A stretch of 64,000 bases of DNA from assembly GCA_032622095.1 (NCBI GenBank), contig CP136061.1, positions 134,749,587 to 134,813,586 on the forward strand, given 5' to 3'. A model generated the notes under the pieces. It was given only the letters and a program-made list of their open reading frames with translations. It made no database searches and had not been told where the DNA came from. Both the position numbers and the translations under genes were made by a program. Source of the stretch: Siphonodentalium dalli. Taxonomy: Eukaryota > Mollusca > Scaphopoda > Gadilida > Siphonodentaliidae. This document shows positions 22,862 to 33,689 of the stretch, one piece after another (position 1 is the first letter of the stretch; each line of letters starts with the position of its first letter).

Positions 22862-23590
22862 TCATATAATCATCATCATCATCATCGTCATCATCATCAT
22901 AATCATACGGAACAAGTCTTGCGACTTTTCGTCCAATAACATTATTTGCAATGTTTGTTTACAAATATATGTATCGTCATTCGATATTCACTTGTGAGTC
23001 ACTTGAACATCTTTCTAAAACTAATTCTTGTCGTCGAAATACGATAATAGAAGAATGAGTCTATGTGTATTTTGAATTGATCGAGTATTGGAGCCTCAAC
23101 AGCGAAGTCTGGCAGAGAGTTCCAGCTATTTACCACCCACTGCGTGAAGAAATATTTTCCTATGGCCTTGTTAACAATGGGCATCTGTATCTTGTTATAA
23201 TGTCCCCTTGTTCTTCCTGATGAATGTCTTTCACAGGCATTGATATTGTAATGACCATTCAACAGTTTATATACCTCGATTAGATCTCCTCTAAATCTTC
23301 GATATTTTAAAGACATCAGATTGAGTCTTATCATTCGATCTCGGTAGCATAGAGTTTTGATTTTACAAACTAGTTTCGTTGCTTTTCTTTGTATTTCTCT
23401 AACACAATGCTTTGATATTTGTGATGTGGGCCCCATGCAGAGTTACATTATTCGATGATAGGTCTCACCATGCTTATGTAGAGCGATTAGAAAGTGTCGA
23501 TGTCCAAGTTCGTGAAAGTTCTATTGACTATTCCGATGATATGAGAAGCTTTATTGTTTTAGGATATTATAGGAAGACTAATCTGGCCGT
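22862..23590 (-). pseudogene. CR1-like retrotransposon RT tail with (GAT)n end
   Basis: On the minus strand, blocks in order are KASHIIGIVNRTFTNLDIDT (about 23550-23490), LYISMVRPIIE then CNSAWGPH (about 23480-23420), IQRKATKLV, LKYRRFRGDLIEVYKLLNGH (within 23300-23230), TRGHYNKIQM, KYFFTQWVVNSWNSLPDF and FKIHIDSFF. The C-terminal 145 codons (22999-23436) are still open, while the upstream part has stops and a frameshift near 23430. The 3' UTR has GGACGAAAAGTC and the element ends in (GATGAT)n at about 22907-22870, as in the copy at the window start. Known role of the family: target-primed reverse transcription of its own RNA. This copy is 5'-truncated and inactive. Confidence 0.85.
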
Positions 23591-24009
23591 GTCAACTTGA
23601 GCTATAGCGATGGGATATCTCGCAGGACAATACATTTCGGTTTTTCGTGGGGTGTTTATTCGCTGGATGTCTTATATATGCAGTATGTAACTATTATGAC
23701 CGCTTACTTGCGTTCGATGTTTAGGTATGAACAATGGCTGGGCCATGCAAACTTGAAGATTTTATGGCGGGAACACAATTTTTGATCCGCATTTAGAAGT
23801 TTTCTGGTGTGATGAATGAGATGGTTGCAGCAATAAGACGTAGTTTTTTTTAATAACTTGAAGGATTAGTTGTTTTAACGGAATTCTGAGGCGGTGCATT
23901 CATGTAACCAATATATTTTATATTATAATTTATATTTATGGCTAATAATATGATCTTGAGGGCGTTACCATTTCTGACTCTGGTTTTCTTGTACACATTT
24001 GTTCTAAGA
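23591..24009. other. Unclassified region
   Basis: Possibly more of the upstream retrotransposon or flanking DNA. No motif was recognised. Confidence 0.3.
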
Positions 24010-24330
24010 GTGTACGACTTCCAGAGTCTGATCGATTTCACTATCAAGAATATTACCGTTGTTATAAATAGCTTCTCTGGAAATCCCTACAACATATGGA
24101 CTTCACCGCTTACATTTCGCATTAAAAATGTTTCGCGACTGACATATATCGCATTTCGGTTTCGTTTTCGCGAATAACATTCGGTGTTAACAGCGGAACA
24201 TCTTGGAAATATTTAATTCTTATCTTCTTGCTGGGTATTAATGGTCAATTTTGGACACTTCATAGACACTTTGTAGTGTTTAATTAGCTGTTGAAATATC
24301 TAACTTTATGAACACTATGAAATTAGCAAT
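24010..24330 (+). repeat. Dispersed repeat H, copy 2
   Basis: It is collinear with 10143-10450, including TATAAATAGCTT, TTTCGGTTTCGTTTTCGCGA and GTGTTTAATTAGCTGTTG. It lacks the adjacent CCAAT/CRE array seen with copy 1. Confidence 0.6.
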
Positions 24331-24779
24331 ATGACAGAAAAAACTATTACGCTATTTTAGCTATGTGGCGAGATCTACCAGATTCAGATTCATATAGTTG
24401 CCATTTGCCATACATTAGGCATAACAGGCATTTACATTATATCAAGTATGATGTATAAATGTACTTATAGTCATACAATACAGATAATAAATAAATATAG
24501 CTGAAAATAAGGTGCATAATAATGCATTATATATGGGATAATTAATTATACATCAAGGAAAATATCGGGGAAGTAGTTACATGTACATGTCTTAAAGAAT
24601 TGTCGGGGGGGGGGGGGGCGTTGGTAGTTACATATCAAAGAAAAATTCAAGTGTTATTGCCTGTATCAAGGAAAATTTCGGGGTGGGGTCTAGTTAAATG
24701 TAATAAAGAACATTTCGGGGAGAGGGTTTTCAATTTTCGGATTGCTATAGATAAAGGGTAAGTTATGTTGGGTGGTGAG
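24331..24779. other. AT-rich region with a 14-base G tract
   Basis: G14 occurs at about 24605-24618. Around it the words AAGGAAAAT(A/T)TCGGGG recur three to four times (24555, 24665, 24705), suggesting an old degenerate repeat similar in style to the G-tract region at 61-62 kb. Confidence 0.4.
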
Positions 24780-25490
24780 CGGTAGTACAGTTTTGTCATG
24801 GTAACGACTTAACATCACCGTTGGGTCTCGGGAGTGTTTCAATATAATTTGGGTCTTTTTTTATGAATATCGCTAGTTTCTGCGTCGTCCGCTCATAAGT
24901 AGAGTTAAACAGTTGTTTCAGCCTAAAAGTGTTGGGTCGTCTGTAGTAATAAGGTTGATAAATTGATCGCTGATAATATTCAGTTGTTGGCATTTCAGAA
25001 CTGAATGGAAATCGTCTCCCAATTCAGAATTTCATAAAGTGCATTTTGGTTTTTGTCCTGTAAGATTCTAATTGTTATCGGTCAAATTCCAAGTTCACCA
25101 TAAATACAAATAGTTGGGGTTGATTTCTTTAATTTCAGGACGAATTTTAGAAGCCATATTTCGAGTTTCTTAAAGCAAGAATGATTCTTGTATCCCCATA
25201 CTTCCGCCCCATAAATAACGATGGGTACCACATATGTTTCATATATGTCAAGGATGTTTGCTATATATGGTGAATCGGTTTGTACGGGCTTTATTCAGGA
25301 GTGCCTAAATATAGCCTTCTTTGCATTCTTGCATCTGATATTTATCTCTAGTGCAAAGGAATTATTCCTATGAAATGTTGTGCCCAGGTATTTGTAGCTG
25401 TTTACTGTTTCTAGTGATTGTCCCCAAATAGTGAATCTTTGCTTCGTGCTGTTATAGTCTAGTCGTAATTCTCAGAAAAGACATTTCTAG
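24780..25490 (-). pseudogene. Non-LTR retrotransposon fragment, RT thumb and C-terminal region
   Basis: Read on the minus strand from about 25440 downward: WGQSLETVNSYKYLGTTFHR, NNSFALEI, KNAKKAIFRH, ILDIYETYVVPIVIYGAEVW, KKLEIWLLKFVLKLKKSTPT, CIYGELGI and then IRILQDKNQNALYEILNW. The blocks YKYLG, VxPIxxYGxEVW and KxTPxxxxYGELG are the standard post-palm motifs of one clade of animal non-LTR retrotransposons. The reading frame is nearly continuous for 130 codons, with single stops, then degrades. The last open part is 24796-24993. It could be the downstream half of the same family as the palm fragment at 33.7-34.0 kb. Confidence 0.8.
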
Positions 25491-26133
25491 AAGCATTTCC
25501 ACGGAAAAGTGTCAAACCAACTTTTTTACCATAATTCGAAGGTGCCGAACACGAATAGACTGCCTGTCGCCCGATTGGATGAACATAGGGGTCAATAAAA
25601 GGCTTTTAAAATCTTCGTGTTTTCTTGTTGGGGGTTTGTTGATACGGCGCACCGTACAACGTAATATGAAATCACGTAACTGGCCTTGAACTTACTCAAA
25701 CTTATATACTCCTCGCGGAACGTTCAAAGCCGCGTTATATCATGATACTATCATCACAGTAATAATTCTGAAACATTAACATCATAGTAATCAGGTACAT
25801 ACGGTAAGACATTGCTGTTTTGTACATTTATCGACGATTCTCGTAAGAATTCTCTTATAGTCCGGGAGCCAACAGGGGTACCCTTGCACCCCCGGGACTT
25901 AACATCACCCCACTCATTTTTGTTCTGTATTATGTCCTTCAGCTTTTAAGCAATGTTAACAAGAAAAAAATGTGGCCGTGCAGACTCCAGACAAGATGGC
26001 GTCCATCCTGGCCGCCGTTTTTCAGATCAGACCCTCAGTCAGTTTTATGCAAATTATAGCGGGGAAATCTATTAAAATGTATACAGATGTATATATTTTC
26101 GTGAAGCTAAGACATAATGACACTTTTTTGATG
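25491..26133. other. Unclassified region
   Basis: There is a small GC-rich inverted pair around 25860-25905 (CCGGGAG and CCCCCGG). The words GATGGC and GGCCGCC near 26000-26040 resemble the end module of the satellite complex that follows, so its left boundary may lie a little earlier than I place it. Confidence 0.35.
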
Positions 26134-26297
26134 CAAAATTGAAACTCACCCTCGAAGATGGCCGCCAAAATGTACGCCGGAAGTTGGAAATATGATGTTT
26201 TTTCACAAATATCTTTTAGATCAGTTCATGTTGTTTGGAACTGGTTGAGTAATATGACTTTATTTTGTGTTTTGTATATTAACTGATCATTGGAGCG

Positions 26298-26788
26298 GCG
26301 TGTATGAGTACGGTATACAGTGAGTTGCTGAATTGTCACATGTGAGGTGTATATGCAAGTATGGAAGGTATAAGTGGTCATGTGTGTGGGTATTGGTATA
26401 TCTGGAAGGGCTCACCATTGGTGAGGTGTATATGTATACCTGGATTGACCCTATGGTCATGGGTATGGCGAATAGGTATACATGTAGTGGATGTATGGTC
26501 CATAGTGAGATGAATATGTATACACTGAGTGAATGTATGATCGTGAATGTGGTGAATATGAATACATATAGTGACTATATGGTCATGAGCCAGGTGTAGG
26601 AGTATACCTGGTGTTCATGTATGGTGAATCGTGGCTGTATCGTCATTTGTGGTATGTACGGGTATAACCAAGTATGGCTGTATGGTCAGGCGTACGTGTA
26701 TAAAGTGGGTGACTATATTGCCATTTGTGTGGTATTTGTGTACATATGGAGTGACTGAGGTAATGGGTGGGTTGTACATGTGTACCTT
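26298..26788 (-). repeat. Satellite tract, reverse orientation, copy 1
   Basis: About nine degenerate units of 50-58 bp are recognisable by TGTATAC, GTGACTATATGGTCATG and AGGTG words in the reverse sense. The same tract, almost identical, is at 30070-30560. Open frames of 60-88 codons here are satellite translations. Confidence 0.75.
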
Positions 26789-26919
26789 GGGTGGCTATCG
26801 CTTTCCACAATAACTGAAGGACATGTTAATCAATAGAGAGGTCATGTCAGAGAGTTCTCCATCTTGATGGTGTTTATGTATATGGGGGAAACATTAAACG
26901 TGGAAAGCGATAGCCACCC
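26789..26919. mobile_element. 131-bp inverted-repeat element Y1 at the satellite turn-around
   Basis: The ends GGGTGGCTATCGCTTTCCAC and its exact inverse are 20 bp long. It sits exactly where the satellite changes orientation. A second copy (Y2) is at 30561-30691. The word GGCTATCGCTTT is shared with the last bases of the 898-bp repeats in the composite insertion. Confidence 0.7.
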
Positions 26920-27024
26920 ATTATCACACAGTCATTCCATATATACATAAACACCACAGACGTAACAATATAGTGACCCAATGTATACACGTACACCTGA
27001 CCCATGACAACGGATGACCATACA
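26920..27024 (+). repeat. Satellite tract, forward orientation, interrupted
   Basis: Two units in forward sense end at TACA (27021-27024), where the composite insertion begins. The tract resumes at 29727. Confidence 0.7.
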
Positions 27025-27475
27025 GGTTACACTGGTGTAAATAAGGTTCGGAGAGACCTCTAGCGGATGCGGGGGGAATATATAGGAGAGAATAAAATAG
27101 ACACTGGGCCCTGATTGGTCAATAGCCTTGTGTGCTTTTTGCATAAAAAAATCATCACACCTCTTCCCTATGATTTCCCATAGGTAAGATAGCCATTGGC
27201 ACAGGAATTAACCCTTTGTAGTGAAGTTTGAATTTGTTGGTGTGGTCTAAAATATGACAGTATTTTTTTATGCGGATCTGACACTAGTTACGAAAACACA
27301 AGATTTAAAGGCGAATTCCCTGCTAGACAGATATGATTTTTTTGTGTAAAAAGTTTCCCGAAATGTCAATTTTTCAGATTAAAAAAAAAAATTGGACCCA
27401 TGGTTCATATAGCCAACAGCATACGCTAAAACGTTAGCACTGAGGCCTATGGAAAACATTTACACCAGTGTAACC
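27025..27475 (+). repeat. F1, 451-bp flanking repeat with inverted ends
   Basis: It begins GGTTACACTGGTGTAAAT and ends with the exact inverse. The interior is non-coding and AT-rich with an internal TTAACCCTTTG. It matches F2 (29276-29726) nearly base for base. Confidence 0.85.
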
Positions 27476-27479
27476 TATA

Positions 27480-28377
27480 GGGAAAAATGAGCTTTTTGGC
27501 ATTTTTGATTCCTGGGAGTCACTTTAAAGTATTTGAATGCATTTTTCACAGCCTGGTCTTTCAGTCCAATGAATCTCCCATGCATGGTGTGGCTATTCTT
27601 GCTGCTGATGTCTTCTTTCACTTACATCGGCCAAAAAAATGGTATGATTTTTCATAAAAAATGCCAATTTTTCAAGGTATTTTCAAAAAATTTCAAGGTG
27701 GTAATTGTCACATGATAATGCAAATTACCCATAACATGAGCATGTCAATGACACACAAACCAATTGTTATAAGAAGCTAATCTAACAAGTATTTTGGATT
27801 TTATAGCCAGTGATATACAGATATATATAATAAAAGTGTCTCATTTTCACTGGTGGGTATGGCCATTTGAAGGTTAATAGCACTAAAACTTGGACACATT
27901 TAAGAAAATGCTTCAGCATTTCAAAGAGAGCATATCTTTGTTCAACTAATTCAATATACACCCACATCCAGTTATCTTGGATCACCCTTGCAGACCTGAA
28001 AATGTCATATTTTAGTCTTCCATGTGCTGATAAAGTCATGTGCTTGATGCTCAGCTGATCAGATCTGGACTCAATGACCTCACATCACCAGAAGTTCTCT
28101 CATGGAAAGGATCTTGTACAGTCTTCCATAGCTGATCCAAGTTTGCAACACCAGACCCCAAAAACTGTGTGAAAATGGGGCCTGAATATGACTTTTGGTG
28201 GAAAACTGTGCTTTTTTGATGAATAATGTGTTACCGAGAGTGGGGTTAAATTGTGTGTGATAAATAAAGAACCACAGAAGTGATATTATTTTTGAACACA
28301 TTTTTTTCATTCATGGGCAATTCTGAAAAAATGTAGGGTGTTACAATTATTCCGCGAAAAAGCGGGCTATCGCTTTA
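27480..28377 (+). repeat. E1, first 898-bp tandem unit
   Basis: It starts GGGAAAAATGAGCTTTTTGG and ends with a small hairpin, CCGCGAAAAAGCGG, followed by GCTATCGCTTTA. It differs from E2 at only a handful of positions (for example CCAATGA against CCAATAA near 27571/28469). Short frames on both strands are identical between copies and show no domain. Confidence 0.9.
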
Positions 28378-29275
28378 GGGAAAAATGAGCTTTTTGGCAT
28401 TTTTGATTCCTGGGAGTCACTTTAAAGTATTTGAATGCATTTTTCACAGCCTGGTCTTTCAGTCCAATAAATCTCCCATGCATGGTGTGGCTATTCTTGC
28501 TGCTGATGTCTTCTTTCACTTACATCGGCCAAAAAAATGGTATGATTTTTCATAAAAAATGCCAATTTTTCAAGGTATTTTCAAAAAATTTCAAGGTGGT
28601 AATTGTCACATGATAATGCAAATTACCCATAACATGAGCATGTCAATGACACACAAACCAATTGTTATAAGAAGCTAATCTAACAAGTATTTTGGATTTT
28701 ATAGCCAGTGATATACAGATATATATAATAAAAGTGTCTCATTTTCACTGGTGGGTATGGCCATTTGAAGGTTAATAGCACTAAAACTTGGACACATTTA
28801 AGAAAATGCTTCAGCATTTCAAAGAGAGCATATCTTTGTTCAACTAATTCAATATACACCCACATCCAGTTATCTTGGATCACCCTTGCAGACCTGAAAA
28901 TGTCATATTTTAGTCTTCCATGTGCTGATAAAGTCATGTGCTTGATGCTCAGCTGATCAGATCTGGACTCAATGACCTCACATCACCAGAAGTTCTCTCA
29001 TGGAAAGGATCTTGTACAGTCTTCCATAGCTGATCCAAGTTTGCAACACCAGACCCCAAAAACTGTGTGAAAATGGGGCCTGAATATGACTTTTGGTGGA
29101 AAAATGTGCTTTTTTGACGAATAATGTGTTACCGAGAGTGGGGTTAAATTGTGTGTGATAAATAAAGAACCACAGAAGTGATATTATTTTTGAACACATT
29201 TTTTTCATTCATGGGCAATTCTGAAAAAATGTAGGGTGTTACAATTATTCCGCGAAAAAGCGGGCTATCGCTTTA
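28378..29275 (+). repeat. E2, second 898-bp tandem unit
   Basis: Head-to-tail copy of E1 with no spacer; the junction is CGCTTTA-GGGAAAAATG. Near identity points to a very recent duplication or to gene conversion. Confidence 0.9.
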
Positions 29276-29726
29276 GGTTACACTGGTGTAAATAAGGTTC
29301 GGAGAGACCTCTAGCGGATGCGGGAGGAATATATAGGAGAGAATAAAATAGACACTGGGCCCTGATTGGTCAATAGCCTTGTGTGCTTTTTGCATAAAAA
29401 AATCATCACACCTCTTCCCTATGATTTCCCATAGGTAAGATAGCCATTGGCACAGGAATTAACCCTTTGTAGTGAAGTTTGAATTTGTTGGTGTGGTCTA
29501 AAATATGACAGTATTTTTTTATGCGGATCTGACACTAGTTACGAAAACACAAGATTTAAAGGCGAATTCCCTGCTAGACAGATATGATTTTTTTGTGTAA
29601 AAAGTTTCCCGAAATGTCAATTTTTCAGATTAAAAAAAAAAATTGGACCCATGGTTCATATAGCCAACAGCATACGCTAAAACGTTAGCACTGAGGCCTA
29701 TGGAAAACATTTACACCAGTGTAACC
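29276..29726 (+). repeat. F2, second 451-bp flanking repeat
   Basis: Direct copy of F1 with the same GGTTACACTGGTGTAAAT inverted ends. It is followed by TACA and the resumed satellite. Confidence 0.85.
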
Positions 29727-29903
29727 TACAGCCATGAGTCACAATGGAGGCACACCGGGTATACTCCTAAACATGACCCATAGGGATACAGGGAGTGTAT
29801 GGCCAATGGTGAGGTGAATGTGTATACAAGGATTGACCATGATCATGTATGAATGTATTGAATAGGTACACACGGAGTGACTATATGGCCATAGGTCAGG
29901 TGA
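29727..29903. repeat. Satellite remainder, with an inverted copy of 31087-31203
   Basis: 29727-29779 continues the interrupted forward tract. 29780-29903 is the reverse complement of about 31087-31203 (GGGATACAGGGAGTGTATGG to GGTCAGGTGA). Confidence 0.75.
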
Positions 29904-30848
29904 CACAAAATTGAAACTCACCCTCGAAGATGGCCGCCAAAATGGCCGCCGGAAGTTGGAAATATGACGTTTTTTCACAAATATCTTTTAGATCAGTTCA
30001 TGTTGTTTGGAACTGGTTGAGTAATATGACTTTATTTTGTGTTTTGTATATTAACTGATCATTGGAGCGGCGTGTATGAGTACGGTATACAGTGAGTTGC
30101 TGAATTGTCACGTGTGAGGTGTATATGCAAGTATGGAAGGTATAAGTGGTCATGTGTGTGGGTATTGGTATATCTGGAAGGGCTCACCATTGGTGAGGTG
30201 TATATGTATACCTGGATTGACCCTATGGTCATGGGTATGGCGAATAGGTATACATGTAGTGGATGTATGGTCCATAGTGAGATGAATATGTATACACTGA
30301 GTGAATGTATGATCGTGAATGTGGTGAATATGAATACATATAGTGACTATATGGTCATGAGCCAGGTGTAGGAGTATACCTGGTGTTCATGCATGGTGAA
30401 TCGTGGCTGTATCGTCATTTGTGGTATGTACGGGTATAACCAAGTATGGCTGTATGGTCAGGCGTACGTGTATAAAGTGGGTGACTATATTGTCATTTGT
30501 GTGGTATTTGTGTACATATGGAGTGACTGAGGTAATGGGTGGGTTGTACATGTGTACCTTGGGTGGCTATCGCTTTCCACAATAACTGAAGGATATGTTA
30601 ATCAATAGAGAGGTCATGTCAGAGAGTTCTCCATCTTGATGGTGTTTATGTATATGGGGGAAACATTAAACGTGGAAAGCGATAGCCACCCATTATCACA
30701 CAGTCATTCTATATATACATAAACACCACAGACATAACAATATAGTGACCCAATGTATACACGTACACCTGACCCATGACAACGGATGACCATACAGCCA
30801 TGAGTCACAATGGAGGCACACCGGGTATACTCCTAAACATGACCCATA
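29904..30848. repeat. Second copy of the segmental duplication (empty-site copy)
   Basis: It repeats 26134-27024 plus 29727-29779 at a constant offset of 3772 bp with roughly one difference per hundred bases. It comprises the end module (29904-30069), the reverse satellite (30070-30560), Y2 (30561-30691) and the forward satellite start. At 30793-30796 it carries a single TACA, which is the pre-insertion state of the composite element. Confidence 0.85.
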
Positions 30849-32355
30849 ACCATATAGTCACTCCGTGTATACACATGCATTCACCTCACCATTGGCCATA
30901 CGGTAATCCCCTATATACCTATTCTCCACACACATGGTCAAATAGACATTCAATATACACATCAACACCACAACAATGACCATATAGTCACTACAGGTAT
31001 ACATACCTCACCAATTGCCACATAGCCACTCGCTTCATACACATACCCTCACCCATGCCACCTGGTATACTCCTTCACCTGACCTATGGCCATATAGTCA
31101 CCCCGTGTGTACCTATTCAATACATTCATACATGATCATAGTCAATCCTTGTATACACATTCACCTCACCATTGGCCATACACTCCCTGTATCCCTATGT
31201 GTCACACCATAGCCGAATAGCGACACTAGATATACTAAAACACCCCAGCCATGTCAGGAAAGTCACTCCATGTATGCATATGCACCTCATCCATGGCCAT
31301 ATATCCACTCGCTATATACACATACCCCTCGCCCATGACCATATAGCAACACGTGTGTATACCCGTATAACCTACACATGACCATATCGCCACGAGTCAC
31401 CAAGCAGGAACACCAGGTATACCCATACACCTGGCACATGACCATTTAGTCACCCCTGTATATATACTCACTACATTTATGATCATACAGTCACTCCCTG
31501 CATACCTACATGTACTCATCTCACCATTGACCATACAGTCACTACATGTATACCTATTCGACACACATAGTCATATAACCACTCGATATATACATATGCA
31601 TCCCACCATAGACCATAGAGTCACTCCAGGTATACATATACACCTCACCAACGGCCATTCAGCCCTTCCAGATATACAAAAAACCTGCACACACGACCAC
31701 TCATACCTTCCATACTTGCATATACACCTCACACATGAGAATTCAGCAACTCACTGTATAATCATACACGCCATTCATGATCATTCAGCTAATCCCTATA
31801 CACACACCAATGATAATACATTCACGAGATATATAAATATCTACCACAAGGACACTCCGTATATACCCACACGCTCGATAATGTCCACCAGCTTACTCCA
31901 GGTATGCATATACACTTCAAGCATGACCGTACAGTCATTCCATGTATACCTATACAATTTACTCGTAACCATAAAATAACTCCCTATTTATCCACACACC
32001 CATCCATGATCATACAGACAACAAATGTACATCCCACCCATGACCTTACAGTCACTCTATATATACATAATCAACACATAGATGACCATGTAGCTATATC
32101 CATACACCGCATCAATGTCCATACAGGCACATCGGGTTAACCCGTACTGGATAGACACAACCATACACCATACAGTCACTCCATTCATACCGATTCACCT
32201 CACACATGACCGTGACCTCTCCCTGTATACCTATGCATCTTACTATGGACAACCCACACGTAACCATATAGTCACTCATTGTATACCTATTCACATCATT
32301 CATGACATACAATAACTCCCCGTATACATATTCACCTCACTTATGATCATAGAGT
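30692..32355 (+). repeat. Satellite tract, forward orientation, about 1.65 kb
   Basis: Roughly thirty degenerate units of 50-58 bp carry ATGACCATATAGTCACTCC, GTATACACAT and CACCTCACC. Units have diverged strongly from each other, unlike the near-identical large blocks. Frames up to 166 codons (31479-31979) are rich in H, I, T, Y and P and are simply satellite translation. Confidence 0.8.
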
Positions 32356-33242
32356 AACTCCCTGACTACCATCTTGGCATCCACCCTGTATCCAGTTGAT
32401 ATTTTTAGTATCATAATGGACCAGAATAGCCACAGATTATGGTTCATCTCGGTTCCGTCTCAAAGTTCTGCCCATTTCCTTTCAATAATATGGCCAGAAT
32501 CACAAAAGAGGTTCTTGTCAAAATTCCATACTTTAAAATGAATTTGTCATGCCCCATATGGAACTGGGACAACCAGAATAGAACTAACTAATTAACTAAC
32601 ACGTATAATAACCAGGTGAGTCACAATTTACTACCTTTTCTGATAACACAGAGAATAATGTTCGGGATATATGTAAATAAAACTTTTTATAAATTTGGTT
32701 GCCATTTTGGAAGCCATCTATAAATACCGTAGTGTGACACATTTAAGATAGACCAAAACAATAAACACGTTTGAATCCAAAGACAGTTACATTTTACTTG
32801 AAAAAATGGTCCATATCTGAAAAGTTAATTTTTGCCGATATTTATGTCAAGTTTTTGAGAGAAAAGTACAATATTTTTGGTGGTGTCAGTGGTGACAATA
32901 GTGACAATTAACCATGGTGCATCAGACATGTTAGTATTCAATGTATATGAGGCATAATAGGAGGCCAATTTTATACATCAACCACAATTTGTAAGGGATT
33001 GCAGGACACGCTGGGGCAATATTTACCATTTTCCATATTTTGGCGGCCATTTTGAGCCAAATAAGAATTTTAGTTCCAATGAGTTGGAATATTCATAGGT
33101 AATGATATGCCTCACTTAGATTACAAAGTTCTGTTCATTTCTTGTTGAAATATGACTAGAATCCCAATTGTGATTTCTTGTGAAATTTTATACCGCGTTT
33201 TTGAGGGAAGGGGCTAGGACACCAATAATTGCATATTTTATT
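32356..33242. other. Unclassified sequence inside the right end of the foldback complex
   Basis: There is no gene. The words TTTTGGCGGCCATTTTGAG (about 33040) and TTTGGAAGCCATC (about 32705) resemble the GGCCGCCAAAATG of the end module, in inverse, so this may be a diverged extension of the right arm. Confidence 0.4.
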
Positions 33243-33358
33243 GCTCCAATGATCACTTAATATACAAAACACAAAATAAAGTCACATTACTCAACCATTC
33301 CAAACAGTATGAACTGATCTAGAAGATATTTGTGAAAAAACGTCATATTTTCAACTTA

Positions 33359-33689
33359 ATCCTGATTCACACAACTTTCAACCGGGTGTGATTTCATGAA
33401 GAGCGTTTACTTATTAAATAACATACTTGTCCATATGTGTATAGCAGATGATGAGATAGTTCTGACAGAAAGGTCTCGAGGGGTGATTCAAATAATAAAA
33501 TATTCCCATGTTCATGAGATTATATGTATAACGAGTGTGAAATATGTCTCGATATTGACTTACTGTATTTTCGTGGCAATAAAAACAGTATGTGACTTTA
33601 AGTTGATTTTATGGGTGAAATATGGGTCACAGGCAGCGACAGGCACCCTCATTGGATTCAGCATACTTGATTTATGCTAGAAAACTTAG
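33359..33689. other. Unclassified spacer
   Basis: A 94-codon frame (33396-33680) has no domain character. It may include eroded retrotransposon DNA. Confidence 0.3.

Larger units (their letters stand above)
27025..29726. mobile_element. Composite insertion F-E-E-F with TACA target duplication
   Basis: Order: F1 (27025-27475), TATA, E1 (27480-28377), E2 (28378-29275), F2 (29276-29726). The flanks TACA at 27021-27024 and 29727-29730 are a 4-bp direct repeat, and the duplicated neighbour copy shows the uninterrupted site at 30793-30796. F1 and F2 are in the same orientation and almost identical. No ORF exceeds about 85 codons, so any enzyme was supplied in trans. Reading it as direct terminal repeats around an internal tandem pair is what the sequence shows; whether it moved as one unit is an inference. 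Confidence 0.8.
26134..33358. mobile_element. Satellite-filled foldback complex, about 7.2 kb
   Basis: An end module at 26134-26297 (GATGGCCGCCAAAATG to CTGATCATTGGAGC) is repeated in inverse at 33243-33358 and in direct sense at 29904-30069. Between them lie long tracts of a degenerate 50-58 bp repeat (ACCATATAGTCACTCC, GTGTATACACAT, TTCACCTCACC), first in one orientation and then in the other. Long inverted ends with tandem subrepeats are the layout of Foldback/Galileo-type elements, so this is a plausible but unproven reading. The interior holds a segmental duplication and a composite insertion. Confidence 0.5.

Noticed and set aside
27533-29208. Pairs of identical 60-85 codon frames
   Set aside because: They are duplicated only because the 898-bp unit is duplicated, and they show no domain and no start or splice context.
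27025-29726. LTR retrotransposon (F repeats as LTRs)
   Set aside because: The F repeats do not start TG or end CA, no primer-binding site or polypurine tract is visible next to them, there is no gag/pol, and each F has its own inverted ends.
31479-31979. 166-codon frame on the plus strand
   Set aside because: It lies wholly in the degenerate 50-58 bp satellite, and the same words recur in other frames.
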